Assembly: GCA_963627135.1 (NCBI GenBank)
Contig: CAVFZY010000023.1
Span: 52,582-116,581, forward strand
Source: CAG-103 sp963627135
GTDB taxonomy: Bacteria > Bacillota > Clostridia > Oscillospirales > Oscillospiraceae
DNA: 64,000 bases
Direction of reading: 5' to 3'
Under the pieces are notes generated by a model that worked only from the letters and a program-made list of their open reading frames with translations, ran no database searches and had not been told where the DNA came from. Each line of letters begins with the position of its first letter. The first letter of the stretch is position 1. A program made the translations under genes and the position numbers. This document shows positions 40,661-48,860 of this stretch, in pieces.

Positions 40661-41112
40661 GTCACCCCCGCGTACAACACAAGGACACCATCCACGGCCA
40701 CACCGGAAAGCCAGCGCCGCAGCAGATCGAACACCAGCGCATCCCGCGCCGCCGTGGTCTTCGCAGCGGTTGTGTAGCAGCTGTCGGCTGCCTTGTATGT
40801 GATCGATTCGCTGCCGGACGACACCGACGCCACAGGGCCGGCGGTTTTTACGCCGCCGGCGTCTGCGGTTTCCGCTGCGCTGTCACGCGCCTGGTCAATG
40901 CGATAAAGGCATTCGGCCAGTTCGCACGCGCAATCCTGCAGCTTTTCGGCGTCGGTCGTGGATTCCGGCAGTGTGCCGCCGAAGCGGTCGAACGTAAAGC
41001 GGTCGATCTCCCGCGACGCCGCACGCAAATAGCGGGCGGCAGTCACTTCGTCGCGGAAGGGGGACAGATCGTCCCCGTACCGCTTCACGTATGTGTCAAA
41101 ATCCGCGTACAC
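40654..41112 (-). CDS. Head-tail connector protein
   Basis: 152 residues with the helical DFDTYVKRYGDDLSPFRDEV start and SREIDRFTFDRF motif typical of phage adaptor proteins that dock below the portal. It follows the major capsid gene by 14 bases. Confidence 0.75.
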   Translation of the reverse strand: MYADFDTYVKRYGDDLSPFRDEVTAARYLRAASREIDRFTFDRFGGTLPESTTDAEKLQDCACELAECLYRIDQARDSAAETADAGGVKTAGPVASVSSGSESITYKAADSCYTTAAKTTAARDALVFDLLRRWLSGVAVDGVLVLYAGVTC

Positions 41113-41126
41113 CGTGATTCACCCTA

Positions 41127-42011
41127 TCACGAGCCGGCGTAGGATTTCACGTGCACCTGCGCAGCATCCAGCACGCGCAGGGCAGCGTTTTCCTCGACCT
41201 GCGCCTTGCTGCCGGCAAACAGCTCGGAATCGACCATGCGGACGATGCTGAAGTTATCGCCGACACCGAAAGCGTTCGGGTCGTACATGATGAATTCCAC
41301 CTTCGCCAGGTTCGCCGCCGTGACGCTGGCCTTCGTGCCGCCGTGGGGATAGTAGGCAAGATCGGCAGACGAGGCAAAGCCGTTGACTTCGATCCACGTG
41401 AAGCCCATGAAGCTGCCGACCTGACCACCGGCAGCGGCGGCAAGCAGCATTTCGTTGGACGTCGGGATGTACTTCTCGCCGGCGAATTCCAGCATCGTCG
41501 CGAAAAAGTCCGGGCTGCAAAGCACGATGGTGGGATTGGCCTTTGCCTTGACCATGGTCTTGCGTTCAGCCAGCACCTGCGATTTGAAGTTGGACGCAGT
41601 GGTCTTCGTGGTGTTGGTGGATGCCGTGCCTTCGGAGATCAGGCAGGCAAGCGCGCACTGGTTCTTTGCTTCCGCAACTTCACGGGTAGCAAGGGCCAGA
41701 TGTTCTTCGGCGATCGGGAACGCCACAGCAGCGGCCTGCACGCCGTAGATCTTCTTCGACGCCTGCAGGTTGTTGTTGAAAACAGCCTGCACCAGCGTGT
41801 CAGCGGCAGCGGTGTCCGTGAAGTCACGGCCGGGCGTGCCGACGGACGCGGCGGTGGAAGTCAGCTTGTGCCAATAGCAGCCGCCGGCGCCGTCGACCAT
41901 CACGTCCTGATAGGTCACGCCGGGCACGAGCCAGGTCTTGTAGAAAAGGTTCGGAAGAACAGTTGCTTTGTACTGTTCATCCACGTAAAGAGAACCGTAC
42001 TGGATAGACAT
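41127..42011 (-). CDS. Major capsid protein
   Basis: 294 residues, starting MSIQYGSLYVDEQYKATVLP. It contains the long helix and P-domain type blocks of HK97-fold capsids (LVQAVFNNNLQASKKIYGVQ and ANPTIVLCSPDFFATMLEFA). It lies directly after the scaffold gene. No protease gene was seen, consistent with a separate scaffold. Confidence 0.82.
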   Translation of the reverse strand: MSIQYGSLYVDEQYKATVLPNLFYKTWLVPGVTYQDVMVDGAGGCYWHKLTSTAASVGTPGRDFTDTAAADTLVQAVFNNNLQASKKIYGVQAAAVAFPIAEEHLALATREVAEAKNQCALACLISEGTASTNTTKTTASNFKSQVLAERKTMVKAKANPTIVLCSPDFFATMLEFAGEKYIPTSNEMLLAAAAGGQVGSFMGFTWIEVNGFASSADLAYYPHGGTKASVTAANLAKVEFIMYDPNAFGVGDNFSIVRMVDSELFAGSKAQVEENAALRVLDAAQVHVKSYAGS

Positions 42012-42035
42012 AGATCATCATTTCCTTTCGTAGTC

Positions 42036-42626
42036 TTAGCCCCTGAAAAACGGGTTGTTTTTGTATTTCTGGGCTACGTATTCTTTTGCGCCTCCCGCCG
42101 GCGGCACCATGCCGCTGTGATCGGACGAAAAGCGCGCCTTGCTGGCGGGATCGGCCACAAGGATGCCGGGAATTTCTTTGCCGTTCTGGTCGGTGACAAG
42201 GCCGGTAAACAGGTCGTCGATCGACTTGCCGCGCGCATCGTCGGAACCCAGCGCCGTTACCAGCTTGTCCGTGATGCTTTCGCGCGTGATGTCGTTGACG
42301 AAGTGCTTGCCAGACAGGAACGTGTCCACCGTACTGCGCAGCTTCACGGCGGCGGCATCCTTCTTGCGGTTATCCCGCTCGGTCTGCAGGTCATTGGTCA
42401 GGGTCGTGATCTGGCCTTTCAGCGCTGCAACATCCACGCCGTCAAAGGCGGCAAGCTTGCCCTGCACGTCTTTCAGCGATGTGTCCAGCGCGTCGTGGCG
42501 TTCCTGCAGCTTGGTGAATTCCGCCACGGTCTTGTAGTTTTCGGCAACGGCTTTGCGCAGATCCGCCGCCTTTCCTTCCGGGATCGTGATACCGAAGTCG
42601 GAAAGAATGGTCTCGATGTTCTTCAT
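42036..42626 (-). CDS. Capsid scaffold protein (GP20 family)
   Basis: 196 residues, mostly coiled coil in the first half (YKTVAEFTKLQERHDALDTS and ALKGQITTLTNDLQTERDNR) and ending VAQKYKNNPFFRG, the conserved capsid-binding tail of phage minor structural protein GP20. It directs procapsid assembly and is removed on maturation. Confidence 0.88.
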   Translation of the reverse strand: MKNIETILSDFGITIPEGKAADLRKAVAENYKTVAEFTKLQERHDALDTSLKDVQGKLAAFDGVDVAALKGQITTLTNDLQTERDNRKKDAAAVKLRSTVDTFLSGKHFVNDITRESITDKLVTALGSDDARGKSIDDLFTGLVTDQNGKEIPGILVADPASKARFSSDHSGMVPPAGGAKEYVAQKYKNNPFFRG

Positions 42627-42769
42627 GCGTAATCCTCCTGAACGTGATTTTTTAACAGCCCGTCAGCTGTGTGGATTGAGCCGGATAAACCACCGGCAGG
42701 GTCGTGATATGGCAAAAGGGCTGCCGGTTTCCCGTCCGCCCCTGCGTATCCTGATTTGATTTTGGGTAT

Positions 42770-42807
42770 AAGAAAACCACCTTGCCTACCGGTAAGATGG
42801 TTTTCTT
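42770..42807 (-). terminator. Hairpin between the MuF/immunity genes and the capsid genes
   Basis: AAGAAAACCA and TGGTTTTCTT form a 10-base outer stem (with CTT/AAG added inside) around CCTACCGG, flanked by T and A runs. As a strong hairpin inside the head operon it should lower readthrough into scaffold and capsid genes or protect the upstream mRNA end. Confidence 0.7.
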
Positions 42808-42816
42808 GATTATTAT

Positions 42817-42832
42817 GTGAAATAATTTTCAC
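42817..42832. promoter_or_regulatory. Palindrome in the head-operon gap
   Basis: GTGAAATAATTTTCAC has 6-base inverted arms around TAAT, just upstream (minus strand) of the strong hairpin. No convincing promoter hexamers are adjacent. It is a candidate regulator site only; the rest of the 230-base gap holds a GCCGG/CCGGC hairpin and no gene I trust. Confidence 0.3.
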
Positions 42833-42856
42833 GTTGGATTTATTTTGACGTTGTTT

Positions 42857-43078
42857 TTAAATATCTAGCTGGTCGCAGATCTGCGAAAGTGACTTACCAC
42901 AAATAAACGGAATATTCATTGCATCGTCCACCGAATGTGCGTCCACTGCATATCCATCGTAGCAAAGCGCAATGTCCTCCCGGCTGAACGGGCAAATAGA
43001 CCCGAATTTCCCTTGATATGCAAAATCAATGTCTTGGGTAAGATCATCAATCCAAGCCCTTAAATCCTTCGCGTTCAC
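42857..43078 (-). CDS. Candidate immunity protein for the MuF-type toxin
   Basis: 73 residues starting MNAKDLRAWIDDLTQDIDFA. The first codon overlaps the last codons of the MuF-type gene by four bases, so both are made together. The acidic, compact sequence (GSICPFSREDIALCYDGYAV) recurs next to minor capsid genes with this C-terminal domain in Firmicutes phages, in my recollection. Immunity function is inferred from the overlap, acidity and small size; there is no direct evidence. Confidence 0.45.
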   Translation of the reverse strand: MNAKDLRAWIDDLTQDIDFAYQGKFGSICPFSREDIALCYDGYAVDAHSVDDAMNIPFICGKSLSQICDQLDI

Positions 43079-44610
43079 AGTATATCTGCGTTCTCCTTTC
43101 GTTCCTGATTGGTGAGCTCACGCGTCGCCCTGGCCTGACGCCTGTCGTCATCCCAGGTAATGTCGTGCGCGTGCTCTCCTTTGGCTCCGTATGGATGCCT
43201 TTTCGGATTCCCGTGCGGCCCATTACTGATCTGCCTGCATTGCCAACCATCCGCATCAAAAAATGTTCTGTCACGTTGTTTGCCGCCCATAGAAGCGGTA
43301 TCAACAACTGCATAAGAACGATACTGCCCGGGAACGTGTGGTTTGGCTTTTGAAGTCCAGTCATCAGTTACAACTATCGTTCCGTCCTTATTATAGTGAT
43401 ATTTCTTGTATTTATCAAGTTCTTTGCGCACCGCCGCGGACGCGGTTGACGCCGCCGAGCGATCCCACCCCGCAACGGCCAGCCGCTCGTGATACGGTTT
43501 CAGATCGTTATCGGCGCAGAACTTCGTGTAAGCCGCGTTCTGCTCCTGCAGGCGCTTGGCGGACTGCGTGTATTTTTCCTGCAGCTTTGCCTTGGCTGCC
43601 GGATCTTCGCAGTTTTTCACGGCTGTGTGCAGCGCCGTACACTTGCGCTTCTGTGCCCGGATGCGGCGTTCCATCGCGCGCTGCGTCTGCGACAGTTCAT
43701 AAGCGCGGCGGTTGGCTTCGGTGTCGATTGGTTTATTATGATTCTGACTGACGCCCGGCAGGAACGGCGTAAAAGAATGGCGGCAGTTATAGCCGCACAG
43801 GCCCAGCGGATTCTCCGGGTAACCGGTCGCGTCCAGCAGGTTATCAAACTGCGCGTCCTTGCCGTCGATGCAGTACACCTTGCCCTGCCAGCTGGCATGA
43901 TCGGCGATCGGATCGGTATCGGACACACGCGCGCCCAGATGCTGCGACACCAGCACGTGATTCCAGCCCATATCCTTGCACCGCTGGATCGTCATGTTAC
44001 CGGATGACTGCGCCACGCCGGTGCGGATGCAGCGCAGCACCGCCACTTCCAGCGTGTCCTTATGGCCAGACGGATAGCGCACGATCGGCTGCACCTGCCC
44101 CAATTCCTTCACACCTTCCAGCATGGCAGCGGTGTAGGACTGCGCGCCGGTGCGCACCTTCCAATACGCAGCGTCGCAGATGTCGATAAACGCCTGATTG
44201 GTCGCACCGGCCGTTGTGCGCGTGATGTTGGATATTTCGCCGACTGTGCGTTCATAGGCGTCTGTAATGATTGCCATCATGCGGGGCGACAGGCCGGAAA
44301 ACGTCACAGCGGCAGCTTCTGCATCCGCCTTTGCCGCCTGAATACCGCTGTCCTTGAAGATCTTCGCGATTTCCTGCTGCGATTTGCCGGTGCTTTTGGC
44401 CAATGCCTTCTGGATTTCATCCAGATTCCCTCCGGCCTGTTCCAACACCCACGCCTGCCACTCGTCCGTTCCGGTCAGCAGCTTCTTTTCGCCGCGGCCG
44501 AACCGGATCATGAAGCGTTCGATCATGTCGCGCGCGATCCATTCCGTCAGGTCATCCAGCAGCGGCAGCAGGGTTTCGCCGATTTCCTGAAACTGTTCCG
44601 GGGTGATCAT
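43075..44610 (-). CDS. Minor capsid protein (MuF/Phage_min_cap2) with C-terminal toxin-like domain
   Basis: 511 residues. Residues 1-290 are a Phage_min_cap2/MuF-type head protein, with WNHVLVSQHLGARVSDTDP and YCIDGKD...NPLGLCGYNCRHSFTPFLPG. A coiled linker (about 300-385) leads to a separate C-terminal domain of about 110 residues, containing RSYAVVDTASMGGKQRDRTF, HGNPKRHPYGAKGEHAHD and a closing ATRELTNQERKENADIL. MuF proteins of temperate phages often end in polymorphic toxin domains packaged in the virion. The catalytic type of this domain is unknown; paired histidines and conserved polar residues suggest a nuclease. Confidence 0.75.
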   Translation of the reverse strand: MITPEQFQEIGETLLPLLDDLTEWIARDMIERFMIRFGRGEKKLLTGTDEWQAWVLEQAGGNLDEIQKALAKSTGKSQQEIAKIFKDSGIQAAKADAEAAAVTFSGLSPRMMAIITDAYERTVGEISNITRTTAGATNQAFIDICDAAYWKVRTGAQSYTAAMLEGVKELGQVQPIVRYPSGHKDTLEVAVLRCIRTGVAQSSGNMTIQRCKDMGWNHVLVSQHLGARVSDTDPIADHASWQGKVYCIDGKDAQFDNLLDATGYPENPLGLCGYNCRHSFTPFLPGVSQNHNKPIDTEANRRAYELSQTQRAMERRIRAQKRKCTALHTAVKNCEDPAAKAKLQEKYTQSAKRLQEQNAAYTKFCADNDLKPYHERLAVAGWDRSAASTASAAVRKELDKYKKYHYNKDGTIVVTDDWTSKAKPHVPGQYRSYAVVDTASMGGKQRDRTFFDADGWQCRQISNGPHGNPKRHPYGAKGEHAHDITWDDDRRQARATRELTNQERKENADIL

Positions 44611-45959
44611 TCGGTATCAGGGAACAGGCCAGGCTTCGCCGTGTTGGCTTCGGCATAGGCCGCTTTCGCGTCGTCTTCGCTGAAACCTTCAAAGCGCACC
44701 AGATACATCCACCACGGCAAAACGCCCAGCTGGCAAAGGCTTTTCGTGTTCTGCCGGTCTTCTTCGTAGCTGTATGTGATGTCGCCGAAATTGTACGCCA
44801 CGGTATACGTGCCATACGGCGCCAGGTCGTAGATGTCGGCGTAGTCGTCCAGCGCCTGAATCAGGTCATCCACAGCTGCCTGGATGCGGTCACGGATGTC
44901 CTTGATGCGCTGGATGGTGCGGCGGTCATCGGCTTCCACCTGTGTCGCGGTGGCAAGGCCCTGCTTTTCGTTGAAACTGAAATAGCCTTCGGAAAAGCCG
45001 CACTTCGTCGACAGGCTTTGCAGCAGCATGTTGATGCCGGTCTGGCGTTCGCCGGTTTTCAGCTTGCGGTCGATTTCCTGATAAAAGCTTTCGGCCGCCG
45101 AACCGGCAACGTTTTGCACATAGCGCGGTAGCCGCACGGAAACATTCTTCCGCCCGGGTTCGCGCAACAGGCGATCATCCACAAGGGCGATCGACCGGGA
45201 ATCCTGAATTTCGTCAACCATGGCCGACCACGCGACATCCAGCCCTCGCAGTTCCGGCATGGCGTTGGCATAGATGGACATGCCGCACGCGCCGCCGTCG
45301 ATGTTGTTGGCGTCCGGCATGGTACACACGGCAAACAGCGGCGCAGTATCATCCAGCACGGCGTCCGGCAGGATGCCCACCCAATCCGGCACTTCATCCA
45401 GATTCACGCGGGACGCCGACGCTTTGCCCTTCGCCAGTCGAAACGCGCGGTTGGAAACCACATAATGCGTCCCTTCGTAGCGATGGTATTCGGCCTTGAC
45501 GTAGTAATAATCCGGCGTTGCCCTCGTGTCGTACAGCACGACGCCGGTCACGCGCTTGCGGTTATCCACAGCGGTGACCGTGAACTCCGGCGGCGTATAC
45601 AGGCCGATGCTGTCCGGCGTTGGCTTCAGCAGGAACATACCGGCAGCGCAGCCCACGTCCACCATGTCGCGCAGGAACGGGATCAGTTCTTCATTCAGAC
45701 GTTCCTGCAGCCAGTCCGCGCGCGCCGAGCCGGACAGTTCGACGCTGACGCCCATCGTCGCAAGGCGCGCAGCTTCGCCGGTCACGGCCTTCGCGAAATT
45801 GATGGTGCGATCCTGATCGTTTACCCACGGCGGAGTGCCCATCCAGATCTGCATCCACAGGTCTTCCGCTTCGCGCATTTCCGGCGTTACCAGCGGCGCG
45901 ATGCGGAATTCTTCGCGGACCTGTTTTTTCACGCTGTCCAGCGGGATATTGATTTTCAT
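44607..45959 (-). CDS. Portal protein
   Basis: 450 residues of the SPP1/A118-type portal family, the dodecameric DNA gate. Blocks include IWMGTPPWVNDQDRTINFAK, AAGMFLLKPTPDSIGLYTPP and the stem/crown region ATATQVEADDRRTIQRIKDI. It overlaps the terminase stop and the MuF start by four bases each, so terminase, portal, MuF and immunity gene form one translationally coupled block. Confidence 0.9.
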   Translation of the reverse strand: MKINIPLDSVKKQVREEFRIAPLVTPEMREAEDLWMQIWMGTPPWVNDQDRTINFAKAVTGEAARLATMGVSVELSGSARADWLQERLNEELIPFLRDMVDVGCAAGMFLLKPTPDSIGLYTPPEFTVTAVDNRKRVTGVVLYDTRATPDYYYVKAEYHRYEGTHYVVSNRAFRLAKGKASASRVNLDEVPDWVGILPDAVLDDTAPLFAVCTMPDANNIDGGACGMSIYANAMPELRGLDVAWSAMVDEIQDSRSIALVDDRLLREPGRKNVSVRLPRYVQNVAGSAAESFYQEIDRKLKTGERQTGINMLLQSLSTKCGFSEGYFSFNEKQGLATATQVEADDRRTIQRIKDIRDRIQAAVDDLIQALDDYADIYDLAPYGTYTVAYNFGDITYSYEEDRQNTKSLCQLGVLPWWMYLVRFEGFSEDDAKAAYAEANTAKPGLFPDTE

Positions 45960-47548
45960 GCACTTGCCCCCCTGCGCATCGTCAGCGGCTCTAGTGCGTA
46001 CCGCGTGGCGTCGATGCTATGGTTATTCACGTCCGGGTATCCGGTGATGACGTTGCCGTCCCGGTCCCGCTCGTATTCGTATTCCGAAAACTCTTTTGCC
46101 GCGTTCGGGCATCGCACTGGATCGATGATGATGCGCCGGCGCTGCAGCCACTTCATGCCGTGTTCGATCGACCCCGGGCCTTTAACGGCACCGGTGACGG
46201 GAAGGCCCATTTCACGGTGGTCGTTGACGCTTTTTGGTTCGGCTGAATCTGCCGTGATGGTGTAATCGTCATAGCCGTGCTCGATGATCCAACGTGCCGT
46301 CTGCTCGTTCGATTCCTTGTTGACGTAGTGTTCTGCAAAGATATACACCGCCTCGCGGTCGCTGTCGTAATAGCAGCGAACGAAACAATACGGGTCAGGA
46401 TACCAACCCCAGTCTTCGCCCTGGAAGATACGGTCAAAATGCGAAATTTCTTCGTCTGTGATTTCCCGCAGTTCCAGATAGTCAAAGACGCTGCCGCCGT
46501 CACCGTTGGCCACGCCTTCGTATTCATGTTCATACGCCGCCGGATTGACTTCCTTCAAGTGTTCCGCGTCGGCGATAAACTTCGCGCCCAGCCATTCCGG
46601 CGGAGCTTCCGTGTAGCTGGAATGATGGAAAACGCGTCCCGGATTCGGGACAAGCCGCTCCTTGTTTACCCAGCTGGATTTGGATTTCGGTGGGTTATAC
46701 GACGAAAAATCGTAGGAATCCGCGCCGCCGCGCAGTACGGACTGGTTGATGGAACGTTCTTCTTCCGGCCCGCAAAGCTGGTCTTTTTCTTCCTTCCACA
46801 GGATACCGATATAGCCGAACGGCGGCTTGATGGATTTCAGCTTCAGCGGGTCGTCGCAGCCGCGAAAATAGATCGTCTGGCCGGTTTCTTTCAGCACGAT
46901 TTCCAATGGCGACAGTTTGCAGTTGAATTCGTCGTACAGTCCAAGTTCATTGATTGCCCATTTCATTTGGGCATACACGCTGTCTTTCAGGGTATTGCCC
47001 ATCTTGCGGATGATACAGGCGTGCATCGTCGGGTTGTTTTTCAACAGCTCGACGATTTTCAGGGATATGTATGATGATTTCAGGCCGCCGCGGCCGCCTT
47101 CAAAGACATACGTCATGTTCGGCTGAATGCGGCGGTTGATATCCACGAACGCCCGGCCAAGGACGCGTGCCGGCAGCTCGTAGTGCGCAGATGCGCGTGC
47201 CGCCGCCCTGGTCTCCTGCTCTTCCTTGATGCGCAGCGTCTTCTCCAGATCACCGGCCGCACGAAGGCGATCGGCGATGGATGTCTCGATGCCGAACTGG
47301 TCTTTTTCCTGCCCGCGCATGATTGCCGTGCGCAGTTCTTGAATCTCTTTCAGGGATGCCGTGCGTTCGGATTCGATTTTCTTCTGTCGCTGCGCTATAT
47401 AGATTTTGATGTCAGGTTTTGTAAGGTTTTCCGCGCCGATGGATTTGGCGGTCTTCGCCGAGTATCCAGCCCGGCGCGCCGCCTCGGTCGCGTTGCCCAA
47501 TTCAATGTAAAAATCCGCAAAAGCTTTCTGCTTCGGCGTGAGATTCAT
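45956..47548 (-). CDS. Fused small-large terminase (PBSX type)
   Basis: 530 residues. Residues 1-60 are a terminase small subunit DNA-binding domain (LTPKQKAFADFYIELGNATE, then AARRAGYS), joined by a helical linker to a complete large subunit. The ATPase has a variant Walker A, VFEGGRGGLKSSYIS, as in PBSX-type terminases with S/T/G-x-K-S, and the nuclease half has ITADSAEPKS, GPGSIEHGMKWL and PDVNNHSIDATRYAL with the metal-binding acids. No separate full-length small subunit gene is visible, so the fusion probably does both DNA recognition and packaging. Confidence 0.88.
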   Translation of the reverse strand: MNLTPKQKAFADFYIELGNATEAARRAGYSAKTAKSIGAENLTKPDIKIYIAQRQKKIESERTASLKEIQELRTAIMRGQEKDQFGIETSIADRLRAAGDLEKTLRIKEEQETRAAARASAHYELPARVLGRAFVDINRRIQPNMTYVFEGGRGGLKSSYISLKIVELLKNNPTMHACIIRKMGNTLKDSVYAQMKWAINELGLYDEFNCKLSPLEIVLKETGQTIYFRGCDDPLKLKSIKPPFGYIGILWKEEKDQLCGPEEERSINQSVLRGGADSYDFSSYNPPKSKSSWVNKERLVPNPGRVFHHSSYTEAPPEWLGAKFIADAEHLKEVNPAAYEHEYEGVANGDGGSVFDYLELREITDEEISHFDRIFQGEDWGWYPDPYCFVRCYYDSDREAVYIFAEHYVNKESNEQTARWIIEHGYDDYTITADSAEPKSVNDHREMGLPVTGAVKGPGSIEHGMKWLQRRRIIIDPVRCPNAAKEFSEYEYERDRDGNVITGYPDVNNHSIDATRYALEPLTMRRGASA

Positions 47549-47552
47549 GGGA

Positions 47553-47786
47553 TCACCCGCTATAGATTTTCGCCAGCGTTTTTACGACATCCGCCATGCT
47601 GTAAGTCTCCAGTACGCGCGTGCTGGTATGCTTCCCGGTTTCATCGGTTTCCGCCTTTTCCAGCACGTATTTTGTCACCATCCGGCCAAGCCGCTCGGAG
47701 TAGTGCTGTAACTGATTGACTTTGTAATGCTCGCCGCGCTGGTTCAGCGCCGCCTGCAGTTTGTAGGTAAGTTGTTTCAGATTCAT
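47553..47786 (-). CDS. Small protein upstream of terminase
   Basis: 77 residues starting MNLKQLTYKLQAALNQRGEH at 47784-47786. It is helical and basic and contains no known motif. A longer frame upstream would run into the hairpin and repeat region and is not believed. By position it may assist the terminase. Confidence 0.6.
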   Translation of the reverse strand: MNLKQLTYKLQAALNQRGEHYKVNQLQHYSERLGRMVTKYVLEKAETDETGKHTSTRVLETYSMADVVKTLAKIYSG

Positions 47787-48020
47787 AGCGACACCAGAAT
47801 GCACAAAGCACCGAACCCGAAACCGGGCCGGTGCTTTGCTTTGTTGAGAGACATAAACCGGAGTTGACAGAGATAAGAGAAAAACCGTACACCGCACAAG
47901 GAGAAAGGAAGAGAGGTATTTCACAATGGAAGGTGTGGGATTGGTCTCTCTCGCAATCCCGCGATATCACTTTAACACAGTTTTCTGCGAAAATGTTCCC
48001 GATTTTTTCCCACGTTGTGC

Positions 48021-48458
48021 TCACATCTCTGTGAGACCGTACATCGTTATCGTGAAATTCCGCAGCGCGCTATCCTTCCAGCGGTAAGCAGTCGTTTTCT
48101 CGATGGCCAATTCCCGGCACAGCCGCTCGACGCCGCCGATACACGGCGTGATGTAAAAGCGCTGCAGCACGCACCTGTCCCGCTCGGAGAGCTGATTCAG
48201 GGCACGGTCCACGCGGCGCACCCGGTTCTCGGTCAATCGCTGTGCCTCTTCCAGCCGCTCACGTTTCAGAATGTTGTTGACGAGCGCATCATCCCGGCCA
48301 TTCGAGCCGCCGGCGACCGGACTGCCGTCCGCCGAGGCGCTGCGGATGCTCGTGATCTCCGTCGCCAGGTCGGCAATCTGATCACTGATATTCGCAATCG
48401 CAAGCTTCCGGTTCTGGTAGTTGCGCAGCTCATCGGCCGCCTCCCGCTTCCAGTCCAA
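48021..48458 (-). CDS. DUF1492/ArpU-like late transcription activator (copy A)
   Basis: 145 residues from a TTG start (48456-48458), preceded by GAGGTGACT. It fits the DUF1492/ArpU-like phage family: an N-terminal coil (DWKREAADELRNYQNRKLAI), the LNQLSERDRCVLQRFYITPC segment resembling a sigma-factor region-4 helix, and a C-terminal helix-turn-helix (LCRELAIEKTTAYRWKDSAL). Such proteins activate late transcription and lie directly upstream of the terminase region, as here. An identical protein is encoded at 61787-62224. Confidence 0.88.
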   Translation of the reverse strand: MDWKREAADELRNYQNRKLAIANISDQIADLATEITSIRSASADGSPVAGGSNGRDDALVNNILKRERLEEAQRLTENRVRRVDRALNQLSERDRCVLQRFYITPCIGGVERLCRELAIEKTTAYRWKDSALRNFTITMYGLTEM

Positions 48459-48721
48459 TTAAGTCACCTCGTTTCGTTCTCCGTAGTAGCAAAAGAAGTC
48501 ATCTTTCACCGGCCCATCGACACAAGTGCAATGTCTGCCGTCGATATCATCATAGCTGTGTGCACACTGCTCGCACCGGACCACCGCCACAACGTCGGCA
48601 GCCGGGAGATCGTGCAAAACGCAGATCGCCTTTGCCCACGTGCGGCGGTTTTTGCCATTGTCACGTGCCGCCGCAGCCGTCAGCGCTTTATCCAGCGCTT
48701 TTTCTCGATGTATTCAGCCAT
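48459..48721 (-). pseudogene. Cys-rich phage protein interrupted at an A5 run (copy A)
   Basis: From ATG at 48719-48721 the frame reads MAEYIEKKRWIKR and stops. If the ribosome slips back one base at GAAAAAG (48698-48703 on the minus strand), the frame continues for about 75 codons: KALDKALTAAAARDNGKNRR, later VVRCEQCAHSYDD, HCTC and FFCYYGERNEVT, a zinc-ribbon type phage protein whose homologues typically start MAEYIE. No normal start codon exists in the long frame. Either a 1-base deletion or a programmed -1 frameshift. The same state exists in copy B. Confidence 0.65.
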
Positions 48722-48860
48722 CTTTCTTCCTCCTCTCGTCCGCTTCCTTCAGTGCCTGGAACACCATCACGTAAACCGTCGTCGCAATAGTCCCGCTCGT
48801 GACCGGGATCAGCGGCGCGATGTAGTGCCAGCAGTCTTTGTATGTCAGGTCAGCCATCAT
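48714..48860 (-). CDS. Single-pass membrane peptide
   Basis: 48 residues (MMADLTYKDCWHYIAPLIPV and on), with one transmembrane helix at about 13-35 and a basic tail ERRKKDG. Its start overlaps the ASCH gene stop and its stop overlaps the next start, so it is part of the early operon. Function unknown. Confidence 0.6.
   Translation of the reverse strand: MMADLTYKDCWHYIAPLIPVTSGTIATTVYVMVFQALKEADERRKKDG

Larger units (their letters stand above)
47804..48721. repeat. Copy A of a 0.92-kb direct repeat (late-activator cassette)
   Basis: This segment recurs at 61566-62487, outside the prophage, apparently base for base except for a 4-base GAGA insertion in copy B (after the GAGAGACAT near 47853). 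It starts at the hairpin CAAAGCACCG/CGGTGCTTTG and ends at the first codon of the frameshifted Cys-rich gene. Inside are the DUF1492 activator gene, its leader with a GGGATTG/CAATCCC inverted repeat (47937-47960) and the Cys-rich frame. Between 47787 and 48020 I see no convincing gene; it is the probable late promoter/leader region. Confidence 0.9.

Noticed and set aside
42623..42832. A 69-codon minus frame between the immunity and scaffold genes
   Set aside because: It spans the strong hairpin and overlaps the scaffold start; the sequence has no motif.
47641..48024. A minus-strand frame (MSTTWEKIGNIFAENC...) present in both copies of the 0.92-kb repeat
   Set aside because: It is shared only because the DNA is duplicated; it runs through the leader and hairpin, ends differently in the two copies and overlaps the real 77-residue gene.
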